Shown: positions 1 to 7,911, numbered from the stretch's first letter. The stretch is 12,662 nt of DNA from Planctomycetota bacterium (GCA_003669575.1 QWOR01000141.1:1-12662); one strand, 5' to 3'. The notes: generated by a model from the sequence alone, not told the origin. Made by a program: numbers and translations.

Positions 1-1203
1 GGAGATGGCGTCAACCAGGTTGGAAACGTCATGGCGATGACGGTTCCAGTCGGGCCGGGAGATTCGATTTGACTGAGGGTCACGGGGGCCGTACTGCAGC
101 TTATTGATCAGAACCGGGCTGAGGCCTTTGGAGAGAAACAGCAGGCAGTAAGCGGTGCTGATCTCATGTCCGTTATCAATGTTCCATGAGCCGTCGGTCT
201 TTTTTTGTCCTTCGGTGAGAGCTTTGGCTCCTTCGCGATACCAGTCGGTCACCCCAAAGAAGCGTTGTCCGGTGAACTTTCCGGCCCGCTCAAGCCCATA
301 GAGATAGTACAGCAGGTAGGGCGAGTTCTCTGCACCGGGGTTGGTATGAATACGGATGTTGTTGTTCATCCAGCGGATGCCCGCATCGATCGCCTGCTCT
401 GACTTGCTGATTTCAGATTGCCCGCAGCAGTCGAGATGCCCTTCTGGTGTTTCTTCGTCTTCGATCAGGAACCCGTTGATAATCTCCAGTGACGCCAGAC
501 CAGCAGCCGTCATGCTCCCGCGTTCAGATTGTCCAGATACGTATGGCCAGCCAGCACCATGAAAGGCCGCAGGTGTCCCTGACTGCGTCTTGATCCAATG
601 TTCGCGAGCCCGACGCCAGACTTCCTGGTCAATCTCCATACCCGTGTGAAATGCCGCATCGCGCAGTCCCAGAATAGCGAACTGGGTTGTACTGTTGTCC
701 GGATCAGCGTCGGGGGGACCATAACCCCATCCTCCATCCTCCAACTGGTCGTTTACCAGAATGCTGGCCATCTGGCGAATTCTGGGTTTGTCCTGTTGTT
801 CCCCCGCAGCTGCGTAAAACATGATGGCAGCGCCGAGATCGTAAGTGTTTTTGGTGCCCGGTCGAGATCGGACAAACCGCAGGCACTTCTGGATGGCTGG
901 ATCGTTCGGTTCGATGCCCGATGTGAGAAGTGCCAGACCGATGAGGCTGTTCGCACCGACGGAATTCGCACCGTCGAAGTCGGTATCAAACGAACCGTTG
1001 CCGAGTTGTCTGGACTTCAGGAACCGCTGCCCCTGGGTGATGGCAATCTTGACGCTTTCGCGGAGCGCGTCATCACTGACTGCCTGGGCCTCCGCCACGT
1101 TGACGCCTGCAAACAGGACCATGAATCCTGCGATCAGGATGCAAAGGGGACCTGAAAAGCGGCGGGCTGATAGCGTAAAACGTAGATTTGCAACGACGAT
1201 CAC
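1..1203 (-). CDS. Secreted prenyltransferase-repeat protein entering a DUF4159-like domain (3' end outside window)
   Basis: The 401 codons in the window start at GTG (1203-1201). An AAAGG ribosome site overlaps the stop codon of the preceding MATE gene 10 bp upstream, so the two genes are probably translationally coupled. Residues 1-41 look like a Sec signal peptide: basic residues 8-15, a hydrophobic stretch 19-33 and Ala-rich AEAQA at 37-41. Residues 50-357 carry prenyltransferase/squalene-cyclase type alpha-alpha repeats with Q..G.(W/F) signatures, for example QLGNGSF at 66-72, QLEDGGWGY at 153-161 with STTQFAILGL after it, and Q333..DGSW340. No class II cyclase DxDD(T) motif is visible, so terpene cyclisation is not implied. 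From about 366 (INKLQYGP, then DWNRHRHDVSNL) it resembles the start of the DUF4159 domain that follows such repeats in planctomycetes. That identification is from memory of the family. The function is unknown, and periplasmic or outer-surface location is inferred. Confidence 0.85.
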   Translation of the reverse strand, partial: MIVVANLRFTLSARRFSGPLCILIAGFMVLFAGVNVAEAQAVSDDALRESVKIAITQGQRFLKSRQLGNGSFDTDFDGANSVGANSLIGLALLTSGIEPNDPAIQKCLRFVRSRPGTKNTYDLGAAIMFYAAAGEQQDKPRIRQMASILVNDQLEDGGWGYGPPDADPDNSTTQFAILGLRDAAFHTGMEIDQEVWRRAREHWIKTQSGTPAAFHGAGWPYVSGQSERGSMTAAGLASLEIINGFLIEDEETPEGHLDCCGQSEISKSEQAIDAGIRWMNNNIRIHTNPGAENSPYLLYYLYGLERAGKFTGQRFFGVTDWYREGAKALTEGQKKTDGSWNIDNGHEISTAYCLLFLSKGLSPVLINKLQYGPRDPQSNRISRPDWNRHRHDVSNLVDAIS

Positions 1204-1213
1204 TACGGTGCCT

Positions 1214-2623
1214 TTAGATCTTGAGTTGGGTCCAGCGTCCCCTCGAATACATCCACGCACCCAGCAAGCAGCGGACGAACACATCGGCCAGCATCCCCAG
1301 CCATGCTCCCCCTAACCCACCATTCCAGTGGATTCCGCATAGCCACGCAATAGGAGTACGTAACCCCGCAGTGGAAACGATGGCGAGAATTAACGGTAAG
1401 CGAGTCTCTCCCGCACCTCGCAGACCGTGGATGTACACGATGCCAATCACGAGGGGGATCTGACACGCGGCCAGAATCGGCAGCGCTGAAACGCCGACGT
1501 TCTGGATCTCCATAGAGTTGCTCATCAGCTGATAAATCGGTCGGCCTGCAGTGGCAAACAGAATCAATCCGAGAATCCCGACGGGCAAGCACTGAATCGC
1601 CGCTGCGTGACCACATTTGACCGCTCGCTGGCTGTCCCCGGCACCCAGTGACATCCCGATCGATGTCGCAGCAGCTGCTCCCCAGGCGGTCGCGGGCAGG
1701 TAGGTCACCGCTTCAAACTGCACGGCGACATAGTGGGCCGCGAACGCGGTATCGCCAATCTCAGAGATCACACGCACGAACAGGAAATGCGATGACCAGG
1801 CGATCAGCCCATCGAGAGCTGCGGGAATCCCGATCCGCGTCAGGCGGACGATATGGTGCCCGCCGAGGTGGACCTCACTCCACCGCAGATGCAGGCCACC
1901 GACCCCGATCATGAGCGTCGCCAGCATCAGCAGACCGCCGAGCACTCGCGCGATGACGGTCCCACCGACGATCCCATCGACTCCCATGGCGGGGAGCGGA
2001 CCAATTCCGTGGACCAGTGAGTAGCTGGCAATCACGTTGACGAGACTGACGGTCGCCAGGACGCCCAGCGGAATCCGCATGTTGCCGCTGCCACGATACG
2101 CAGCTGCGCCGCAAAGAGTGATCGCGGTGAAGATCTCGCCGATCGAATCGACACGGATGTATCGCACCGCAATCTGGGCGGCCTCGTCGCTCAGTTGGGT
2201 CAGTGCCACGAAGTATGGGGCACACGGGATCATGATCATTGCGAAGAGCAGCCCGATGATTCCACCGGCAGCGATGGATCTGCCGAGGATCACATTGGCC
2301 TCGGCCAGATCGCCTTTCCCTCTGGCTCTCGATACCAGGGCCAGCGTCCCCGACGAGGCCAGCATGAACATTAGATTCGCCAGCCAGCTGACGTACGCTC
2401 CCACTCCGATCGCAGCTGTGGATGTCACGCTCGCATCGCCGGGGAGATGTCCGGCGAGGTAGGTGTCGTAGAAGCTGACGAAGAACGAGAAGACCTGCTC
2501 GCCCAGAACCGGAAGGGCGAGGTAGAACACTTCGCGATGGACGGAGCCTGTCGCCAGCTGGTTCGCAGCTGCGTCATCCGCCGGGCCGTAGAGGACTGGC
2601 AAGCTCTCTTCTGGTTCCGGCAT
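1214..2623 (-). CDS. MATE family multidrug/metabolite efflux transporter
   Basis: This 469-residue inner-membrane protein is the usual size for the MATE (MatE/NorM/DinF) family, which exports organic cations or metabolites in exchange for Na+ or H+. Hydrophobic segments fill residues 33-460 and are consistent with 12 membrane helices in two homologous halves (about 30-240 and 255-460). The halves show a matching signature: AAYRGSGNMRIPL at 173-186 and GLRGAGETRLPL at 400-411. SRARGKGD at 98-105 is typical of the loop after helix 2 in this family. The ATG at 2623 is kept as the start although its ribosome site is weak. A promoter candidate lies about 60 bp upstream and a hairpin separates the gene from groEL. 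The next gene begins 10 bp after the stop. The substrate cannot be read from sequence. Confidence 0.93.
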   Translation of the reverse strand: MPEPEESLPVLYGPADDAAANQLATGSVHREVFYLALPVLGEQVFSFFVSFYDTYLAGHLPGDASVTSTAAIGVGAYVSWLANLMFMLASSGTLALVSRARGKGDLAEANVILGRSIAAGGIIGLLFAMIMIPCAPYFVALTQLSDEAAQIAVRYIRVDSIGEIFTAITLCGAAAYRGSGNMRIPLGVLATVSLVNVIASYSLVHGIGPLPAMGVDGIVGGTVIARVLGGLLMLATLMIGVGGLHLRWSEVHLGGHHIVRLTRIGIPAALDGLIAWSSHFLFVRVISEIGDTAFAAHYVAVQFEAVTYLPATAWGAAAATSIGMSLGAGDSQRAVKCGHAAAIQCLPVGILGLILFATAGRPIYQLMSNSMEIQNVGVSALPILAACQIPLVIGIVYIHGLRGAGETRLPLILAIVSTAGLRTPIAWLCGIHWNGGLGGAWLGMLADVFVRCLLGAWMYSRGRWTQLKI

Positions 2624-2684
2624 GAAGGACTCGATCGACGACGTGGTGGGACCACCCGGTGCAGAAACAAATCACGGGCACGTC

Positions 2685-2713
2685 AGGATAAACGCCTTTA
2701 CCCCGCGTGTCAT
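2685..2713 (-). promoter_or_regulatory. Candidate sigma70-type promoter for the MATE operon
   Basis: On the minus strand, ATGACA (2713-2708, 5/6 match to TTGACA) is followed by a 17-bp spacer and TATCCT (2690-2685, 4/6 match to TATAAT). Transcription would start near 2678, giving a leader of about 55 nt before the MATE start codon. The site lies downstream of the hairpin that follows groEL, which fits a separate transcription unit. Motif-only evidence. Confidence 0.4.
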
Positions 2714-2796
2714 GGCGCTGGGAGAGAATCTATTGCAGTCGGTCTGGCAAAAGGGAATCACCGCGCACTGTTCCGCACTCTGGGGACCCACAAATG

Positions 2797-2830
2797 CCAC
2801 ACGCCCCCGGAGTGATCCAGAGGCGTGTGG
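2797..2830 (-). terminator. Hairpin downstream of groEL (possible terminator or processing site)
   Basis: A perfect 9-bp inverted repeat, CCACACGCC (2797-2805) and GGCGTGTGG (2822-2830), begins 44 nt after the groEL stop codon. The 16-nt interior can add a 3-bp GGA/TCC stem closed by a four-base loop. On the minus strand the base after the stem is followed only by a short TTT, not a proper T-run. It may end transcription inefficiently, need Rho, or protect the groESL messenger's 3' end. Confidence 0.45.
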
Positions 2831-2874
2831 GAATTCATGCGACGAGCGGACGGTGAAGTCCGTTGCGTGGGCGA

Positions 2875-4494
<1,620 letters not shown>

Positions 4495-4522
4495 GGGCGT
4501 TCTCCTGTTTTCTGTATAGGTC

Positions 4523-4545
4523 CGCAGGGCTTTCGGGCCTCTGCG
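4523..4545 (-). promoter_or_regulatory. Intercistronic hairpin between groES and groEL
   Basis: In the 96-bp gap between the groES stop and the groEL start, CGCAG+GGC (4523-4530) pairs with GCC+CTGCG (4537-4539, 4541-4545). There is a single-base bulge at 4540 and a six-base loop. The hairpin ends about 14 nt before the groEL AGGAGA site and has no T-run. It therefore looks more like an mRNA stability or processing element, or a partial attenuator tuning the groES:groEL ratio, than a terminator. Confidence 0.4.
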
Positions 4546-4590
4546 TGATGTTTTGAAGTGATGAACCCAGAACTCAGTCGAGCTCTGAAC

Positions 4591-4905
4591 TTAGTAGATC
4601 GCGAGGATGTCGCTCTCGCGGAGGAGCAGGTACTCCTCGTCGCCGATCTTGATTTCATCGCCAGCGTATGAGGAGAAGATCACGCGATCTCCTTCCTTCA
4701 CGGTCAGCGGAATGCGTGCACCGTCGCGACGGACGTGTCCATCACCGATCGCGATCACTTCACCCTTCTGAGGCTTATCCTTCGCCGAATCAGGAAGAAC
4801 GATTCCGCCGGCAGTCTTGGATTCTGCTTCCTGCCGCTTCAGGACGACCTTGTCCCCGAGTGGCACAATCTTGGTACCGCCGCTCGATTTGGCCTTCTTC
4901 GACAT
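4591..4905 (-). CDS. groS: Co-chaperonin GroES (Hsp10)
   Basis: GroES is the heptameric lid of the GroEL chamber. The 104-residue product has the family core: PLGDKVVLKR at 15-24, the mobile loop ESKTAGGIVLPDSA at 28-41 with the GroEL-contacting IVL at 35-37, KGEVIAIGDG at 47-56, and the C-terminal GDEEYLLLRESDILAIY. It carries roughly ten extra N-terminal residues (MSKKAKSSGG) compared with the usual 95-97. The start chosen is ATG at 4905, with GAGGAG 10 nt upstream. A TTG seven codons further upstream (4926) stays in frame, but using it would put the ribosome site inside the gene. The gene is 96 bp ahead of groEL, the normal chaperonin operon order. Confidence 0.97.
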   Translation of the reverse strand: MSKKAKSSGGTKIVPLGDKVVLKRQEAESKTAGGIVLPDSAKDKPQKGEVIAIGDGHVRRDGARIPLTVKEGDRVIFSSYAGDEIKIGDEEYLLLRESDILAIY

Positions 4906-4914
4906 GTTTTCAGA

Positions 4915-4954
4915 ACTCCTCAGCAAGCTGAGCTAATGCAGGCCAGACAGGAGT
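4915..4954 (-). promoter_or_regulatory. groES leader structure that can mask its ribosome binding site
   Basis: The groES Shine-Dalgarno GAGGAG lies at 4921-4916 on the minus strand. Two pairings can hide it. First, a local hairpin CUCAG (4932-4928), loop CUUG (4927-4924), CUGAG (4923-4919); G(CUUG)C is a known stable tetraloop closure. Second, the upstream ACUCCU (4954-4949) is a perfect 6-base complement of AGGAGU (4920-4915). The two are mutually exclusive because they share 4920-4919. Such a leader could act as a heat-sensitive or alternative-fold switch for groESL. The complementarity is seen in the sequence, but the function is inferred. Confidence 0.35.
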
Positions 4955-5257
4955 GACCCCATCCACGGCCCAAGGGACGATATGTTTCCGACAATGAGAT
5001 AGCGAATGGCGTTCCAAAATTCTCAACACTTCGTAACGGACTACTCATCAATAGGATACGGAAAATGTTCGGGATTGTTTTTCCACGTTTTGGCGGTCGG
5101 TGAAAGGCCCTGCTGCCGGGGGTTCTGTCAAAATGGCACCGAGTCGATTATCGGGCTCTCTGCCGGGATGCAGCGCACGGAAAGGGGGATTTAAACAATG
5201 GTCATGATCAGTTGATTACACCGGACGTTCGACACACCAGAGTAAAGCTCTCACGTC
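4955..5257. other. Intergenic region upstream of groES; no gene recognised
   Basis: This stretch should hold the groESL promoter. I see no CIRCE operator (TTAGCACTC, nine bases, GAGTGCTAA). A perfect minus-strand TTGACA (5131-5126) has no convincing -10 box at 17-18 bp. A TATCCT -10-like box (5058-5053) has a poor -35, and TTGAGA (5026-5021) with TATCTC (5001-4996) has a 19-bp spacer. None is convincing enough to call. A 62-codon plus-strand frame at 5006-5194 has no ribosome site and no family resemblance, and was not called. Confidence 0.5.
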
Positions 5258-5299
5258 AAAAACAAGACCGGCCCTCTGTGCCAGACACAGAGGGCCGGT
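5258..5299 (-). terminator. Strong intrinsic terminator of the WD40/cytochrome gene
   Basis: A perfect 14-bp inverted repeat, ACCGGCCCTCTGTG (5267-5280) and CACAGAGGGCCGGT (5286-5299), has a five-base loop. On the minus strand it is followed by CTTGTTTTTG, giving a T-run at 5262-5258. It begins 35 nt after the stop codon at 5335. It should also shield groES from read-through. Confidence 0.9.
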
Positions 5300-5312
5300 G
5301 ATTGGTCGTTAT

Positions 5313-5327
5313 CGGGTTGAATACCCG
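5313..5327 (-). repeat. Small hairpin between stop codon and terminator
   Basis: CGGGT (5313-5317) and ACCCG (5323-5327) form a 5-bp stem with a five-base loop, 7 nt after the stop codon and 13 nt before the main terminator stem. It could be a 3'-end stabiliser, or just chance in GC-rich DNA. Confidence 0.3.
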
Positions 5328-5334
5328 AACAGCG

Positions 5335-7260
5335 TTACTTTGCAGCCTGTGGAGCGTAACCGGGAGCTGCTAACCAGTTCTTCAGGCTGGCGCCGTCTTC
5401 AGCGTTCCAGATCCGGACTTCACCGTCGTAGCTGCCGGTGGCCAGGCGATTGGCCGCCGGGCTGAAGCTGATCGAATAGACCCAGTCATTGTGTCCGGCG
5501 AACTGCTTGATCAAGGCTCCGTCGTTCGCATTGTTGATGCGGGCGATCTTGTCAGCGGCACAGCTGAAGACGCGGTTATCGGGCAGCACCTGCAGGCGGA
5601 AGACCGCTCCACCGATCCCCGCGATTTCGCGGACCTGGGCAGCGTCGGCAGCCTTCCAGATGCGCATCTTATTGTCAGCTCCACCAGTGATGACTTGGGC
5701 ACTGTCACTCAGCCAGCCGACGGTGTAAACCACGTCGGCATGCGAGTTGAAGGTCGTTTGGGCATCGCCCGTCTTGGCGTCAAAGACCTTGGATGTCTTG
5801 TCGCGGCTGGCGCTGGCGAGCTTCGTTCCATCGGGTGACCAGGCGATATCCATCACCCAGTCGGCATGGTCTTCGATGACCAGCTGTTCGGCGTAGCTGT
5901 TGGCGTCGAACACGCGAATCGTGCGGTCAGCTCCGGTGGCTGCGAGTCGTGTTCCGTCGGCACTGAAGGCGACCGAGAAGACCGCATCTTCCACCGTCAC
6001 CAGATCGGCCAGCAGAGCACCGTCAGCAACATTGAACACCTTGATTTCGCCCACCTGACCCGGGGTCCCGCCAGCAATCGCGATACGCTGGCCATCGTTG
6101 GTGAAGGCGATGTCGTGAACTCGCTCAGCCACGTTCCCGATCCGACGAATGAGAGCGGCATCTGCAGTGTTGTAGAGCAGGACTTCGTGGTATCCCGAGG
6201 TCGCCACGATCGTGGCATCCGGGTTTAAGGCCACAGCGGTCACTGGCACGGTGAGGGGATACGCTTCCGGGGCTGGTGGCTGGGTCTGTTTCGGCATGAC
6301 CTTGATCAGCTGAGCGTTCGGATCGACCCCCGCATCAAGCTGGGCTCCGAGCTCGATCCACTTGCCGATGAGGGCGATCTGTTCTTTAGTCAGTGGGTCG
6401 GCGTCCTTAGGCATCGAGCCGTCGGTGATCTGGGTGCAGAGGTTGCTTTCCAGCTTGCCAGCTTCGACCGCGGGCCCCGACTCTCCACCTTTCATCAGGG
6501 CGGCGTACGATTCCATATTGAGGCGACCCTTGGCCATGCGAGCGTTGTGGCAGGCGACGCACCGCTTATGGAAGATGTGGGCGACTTCCTTATTAAAGGA
6601 GACCCACTGGCCCATTTCAGCCAGCGTCGATTCGACCTGGCGCTGCTTGCTGAGCCAGTCGGTCCGGGCCGCTGCGAGGGTCGTGTTGGCGGCTTCGTAT
6701 TCGATCTTCACTGCGGCGAGCGATTGATCGATCTGTGGCAGGCTGGCCATGGCAGTCGCCATGGTTTCCTTGGTCTTGGCCACTGTTTCTGTGGTGGCCT
6801 TCACTGCGGCGTCAGAATCGACCACGGCTTTGGCTGCGGCATCGGCGGCTGTTTTCGCAGCGTTGGCTTTGGCCTGGGCGTCTGCGAGAACCGCAGCGGC
6901 GTCGGTGTTGACCTTGTCGGCGGCGACTTTGGCTTCGTTGGCTTTGGTCAGAGCTTCGGTCTGCGTGACCAGAGTCTTCTCAGCGTCGGCGATCGCTTTC
7001 GTCGCTTGTTCAACCTCGCGTTTGAGCTTCAGCAGCTGTTGTTCAACTTCCGAGAGCTTCGTGCCAGTGGCAGCGGACTGCTGCTCGGCGGCGATCCGTT
7101 GCTGCAGGGCGGCTTCTGCCTGAACTTTCTGCTCAGCCAGCTTCTGGTCAGCTGGAACTGCAGGTTTGTCCTCCGCAAAGAGAGCGTGCTGAGAGAAAAT
7201 GCCCAGCGTAATTCCCAGAATCAACCCGAGAAGAGAGCGAGAGAGACACATGCGGCTCAT
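5335..7260 (-). CDS. Secreted coiled-coil / PSCyt1-type cytochrome c / WD40 protein
   Basis: From ATG 7260 the product has 641 residues. Residues 1-29 are a clean Sec signal peptide (cleavage likely after ALFA). Residues 36-216 are Ala/Lys/Glu-rich and almost certainly a long coiled coil. A single haem-c site CVACH sits at 234-238. The following SGPAVEAGKLESNL, MPKD (candidate axial Met283) and IGKWIELGAQLD match the planctomycete cytochrome domain PSCyt1. Residues about 337-625 form around seven WD40 blades, for example WSPDGTKLASASRDKTSKVFD at 474-494. It likely sits in the periplasm as an electron-transfer or scaffold protein; partner and substrate are unknown. The frame stays open to a TTG at 7323 with AAGGA upstream, but that start puts 21 residues ahead of a normal signal peptide, so 7260 is preferred. 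It has its own promoter and terminator. Confidence 0.92.
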   Translation of the reverse strand: MSRMCLSRSLLGLILGITLGIFSQHALFAEDKPAVPADQKLAEQKVQAEAALQQRIAAEQQSAATGTKLSEVEQQLLKLKREVEQATKAIADAEKTLVTQTEALTKANEAKVAADKVNTDAAAVLADAQAKANAAKTAADAAAKAVVDSDAAVKATTETVAKTKETMATAMASLPQIDQSLAAVKIEYEAANTTLAAARTDWLSKQRQVESTLAEMGQWVSFNKEVAHIFHKRCVACHNARMAKGRLNMESYAALMKGGESGPAVEAGKLESNLCTQITDGSMPKDADPLTKEQIALIGKWIELGAQLDAGVDPNAQLIKVMPKQTQPPAPEAYPLTVPVTAVALNPDATIVATSGYHEVLLYNTADAALIRRIGNVAERVHDIAFTNDGQRIAIAGGTPGQVGEIKVFNVADGALLADLVTVEDAVFSVAFSADGTRLAATGADRTIRVFDANSYAEQLVIEDHADWVMDIAWSPDGTKLASASRDKTSKVFDAKTGDAQTTFNSHADVVYTVGWLSDSAQVITGGADNKMRIWKAADAAQVREIAGIGGAVFRLQVLPDNRVFSCAADKIARINNANDGALIKQFAGHNDWVYSISFSPAANRLATGSYDGEVRIWNAEDGASLKNWLAAPGYAPQAAK

Positions 7261-7379
7261 GGATCGAGCTTTCAGCACGGAGGCAGGGGGATGTTCTGTC
7301 GAGCATGGAGAGATGGCCGACAAATCACATCCTTGAAAAAGGTGGGAGCGTCCAACTCATCGAAGTCCGCCGATCCATC

Positions 7380-7408
7380 AGAATCGTCACAGCACTCACT
7401 AATGTCAA
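7380..7408 (-). promoter_or_regulatory. Candidate promoter of the WD40/cytochrome gene
   Basis: A perfect minus-strand TTGACA (7408-7403) is followed by 17 bp and GATTCT (7385-7380, which keeps the key A and final T of TATAAT). Transcription would start near 7373, about 113 nt before the ATG at 7260 and 50 nt before the alternative TTG at 7323. One arm of a 10-bp inverted repeat abuts the -35 box. Confidence 0.4.
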
Positions 7409-7544
7409 GTGGGGCGGGGTGACGAAACCCTGCGGCTTGTGCTTCTTCGGTTGGCTGTGACGCCCTGAACAACAAAAAAGCGAACGTCGATCCAAATTGT
7501 TGAGTTGTAGATCGGGGCATTCGACAATATCATTCCCGCCCCAC
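7409..7544. repeat. Spaced 10-bp inverted repeat across the divergent promoter region
   Basis: GTGGGGCGGG (7409-7418) and CCCGCCCCAC (7535-7544) are exact reverse complements separated by 116 bp. The left arm touches the -35 box of the minus-strand cytochrome promoter. The right arm lies at the expected transcription start of the plus-strand tRNA promoter. No protein gene was recognised between 7324 and 7573. An 82-codon minus-strand frame at 7272-7520 covers the promoter and resembles no family known to me. Confidence 0.4.
7500..7528 (+). promoter_or_regulatory. Candidate promoter of tRNA-Leu
   Basis: TTGAGT (7500-7505, 4/6 match), a 17-bp spacer and GACAAT (7523-7528, 4/6 match) lie 46 bp upstream of the mature tRNA 5' end, leaving a leader of about 38 nt for RNase P to remove. 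Motif-only call. Confidence 0.35.
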
Positions 7545-7573
7545 CGATGATCATGTCATCGGAACAACGTGCA

Positions 7574-7657
7574 GCCCACGTGGCGGAATTGGCAGACGCG
7601 CTAGCTTCAGGAGCTAGTGAGGTTACACTCGTACAGGTTCAAGTCCTGTCGTGGGCA
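7574..7657 (+). tRNA. tRNA-Leu, anticodon CAG
   Basis: This is a class II tRNA with a long variable arm. The acceptor stem GCCCACG (7574-7580) pairs perfectly with CGTGGGC (7650-7656), followed by discriminator A7657, the leucine identity base. The D arm contains GAATTGGCAGAC. The anticodon stem CTAGC/GCTAG encloses loop TTCAGGA with anticodon CAG, reading CUG. The T arm is ACAGG-TTCAAGT-CCTGT. The 3' CCA is not encoded (CTC follows), so it must be added by nucleotidyltransferase. It is the only plus-strand gene in the window, and a terminator follows 12 nt downstream. Confidence 0.97.
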
Positions 7658-7669
7658 CTCCAAGTGGTG

Positions 7670-7705
7670 AAAGGACTTACGGCAAATCGCCGTGAGTCCT
7701 TTTTT
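7670..7705 (+). terminator. Intrinsic terminator of tRNA-Leu
   Basis: AAAGGACT-T-ACGGC (7670-7683) pairs with GCCGT-G-AGTCCTTT (7689-7702), giving a 14-bp stem with one internal U-G pair and a five-base loop. It runs into TTTTTT (7700-7705). The T-run orientation shows it serves plus-strand transcription. Confidence 0.92.
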
Positions 7706-7742
7706 CATTGGCCAATGCGGTTGGGGGGCAAACTGGGGGGCA
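7706..7742. repeat. 12-bp palindrome and short G-rich direct repeat after the tRNA terminator
   Basis: The perfect palindrome CATTGGCCAATG (7706-7717) directly follows the terminator T-run. It is followed by two copies of TGGGGGGCA (7722-7730 and 7734-7742) spaced 12 bp apart. No integrase or tRNA 3'-end duplicate is visible in the window. Confidence 0.4.
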
Positions 7743-7812
7743 GAATTGGTTTTACATTCGGACTGAGACTGTCTTGTCGAGTTACGGCAAGAGTCAGTGA
7801 CTCGGGTTGGAT

Positions 7813-7910
7813 TCACGGATGGAGATACGAAACCGTGATGACGTTTCATGATTCGTAACTGGTTGAAATTTGTGAACCGGCCGAGCCTCAATGATGTGCC
7901 GCCAGCTCGG
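7813..7910 (-). terminator. Possible 3' hairpins of the sulfatase operon
   Basis: Directly after the stop codon of the downstream sulfatase, CCGAGC (7881-7886) and GCTCGG (7905-7910) can form a 6-bp stem with an 18-nt loop. Further on, TCACGG (7813-7818) and CCGTGA (7833-7838) can form another with a 14-nt loop. Neither is followed by a T-run on the minus strand, so both are weak candidates for the operon's transcript end. No better terminator is visible before the tRNA. Confidence 0.2.
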
Positions 7911-7911
7911 A

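Noticed and set aside
598..1155. A 185-codon plus-strand frame.
   Set aside because: It is a shadow of the minus-strand prenyltransferase-repeat gene, which has clear family motifs and a signal peptide.
5006..5194. A 62-codon plus-strand frame in the groES upstream region.
   Set aside because: It has no ribosome site and no similarity I recognise, and it lies where the groES promoter and leader are expected.
4906..5257. Search for a CIRCE heat-shock operator upstream of groES.
   Set aside because: No match to the TTAGCACTC / GAGTGCTAA inverted repeat was seen.
6547..7422. A 291-codon Gly/Phe/Cys-rich plus-strand frame.
   Set aside because: It is a reverse-strand image of the Ala-rich coiled-coil region of the cytochrome protein.
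7791..7803. Perfect short palindrome GAGTCAGTGACTC.
   Set aside because: A 6-bp half-site palindrome of this size is expected by chance, and it is not placed at a promoter or terminator.
7547..7858. Plus-strand frame starting MIMSSEQRAAHVAEL.
   Set aside because: It translates tRNA-Leu itself; the AELADALASGASE-type string is a well-known false protein from this tRNA.
7607..7891. Minus-strand frame ending CPRQDLNLYECNLTSS.
   Set aside because: It is antisense to tRNA-Leu; the PRQDLNLY string is a classic artefact of translating tRNA-Leu backwards.
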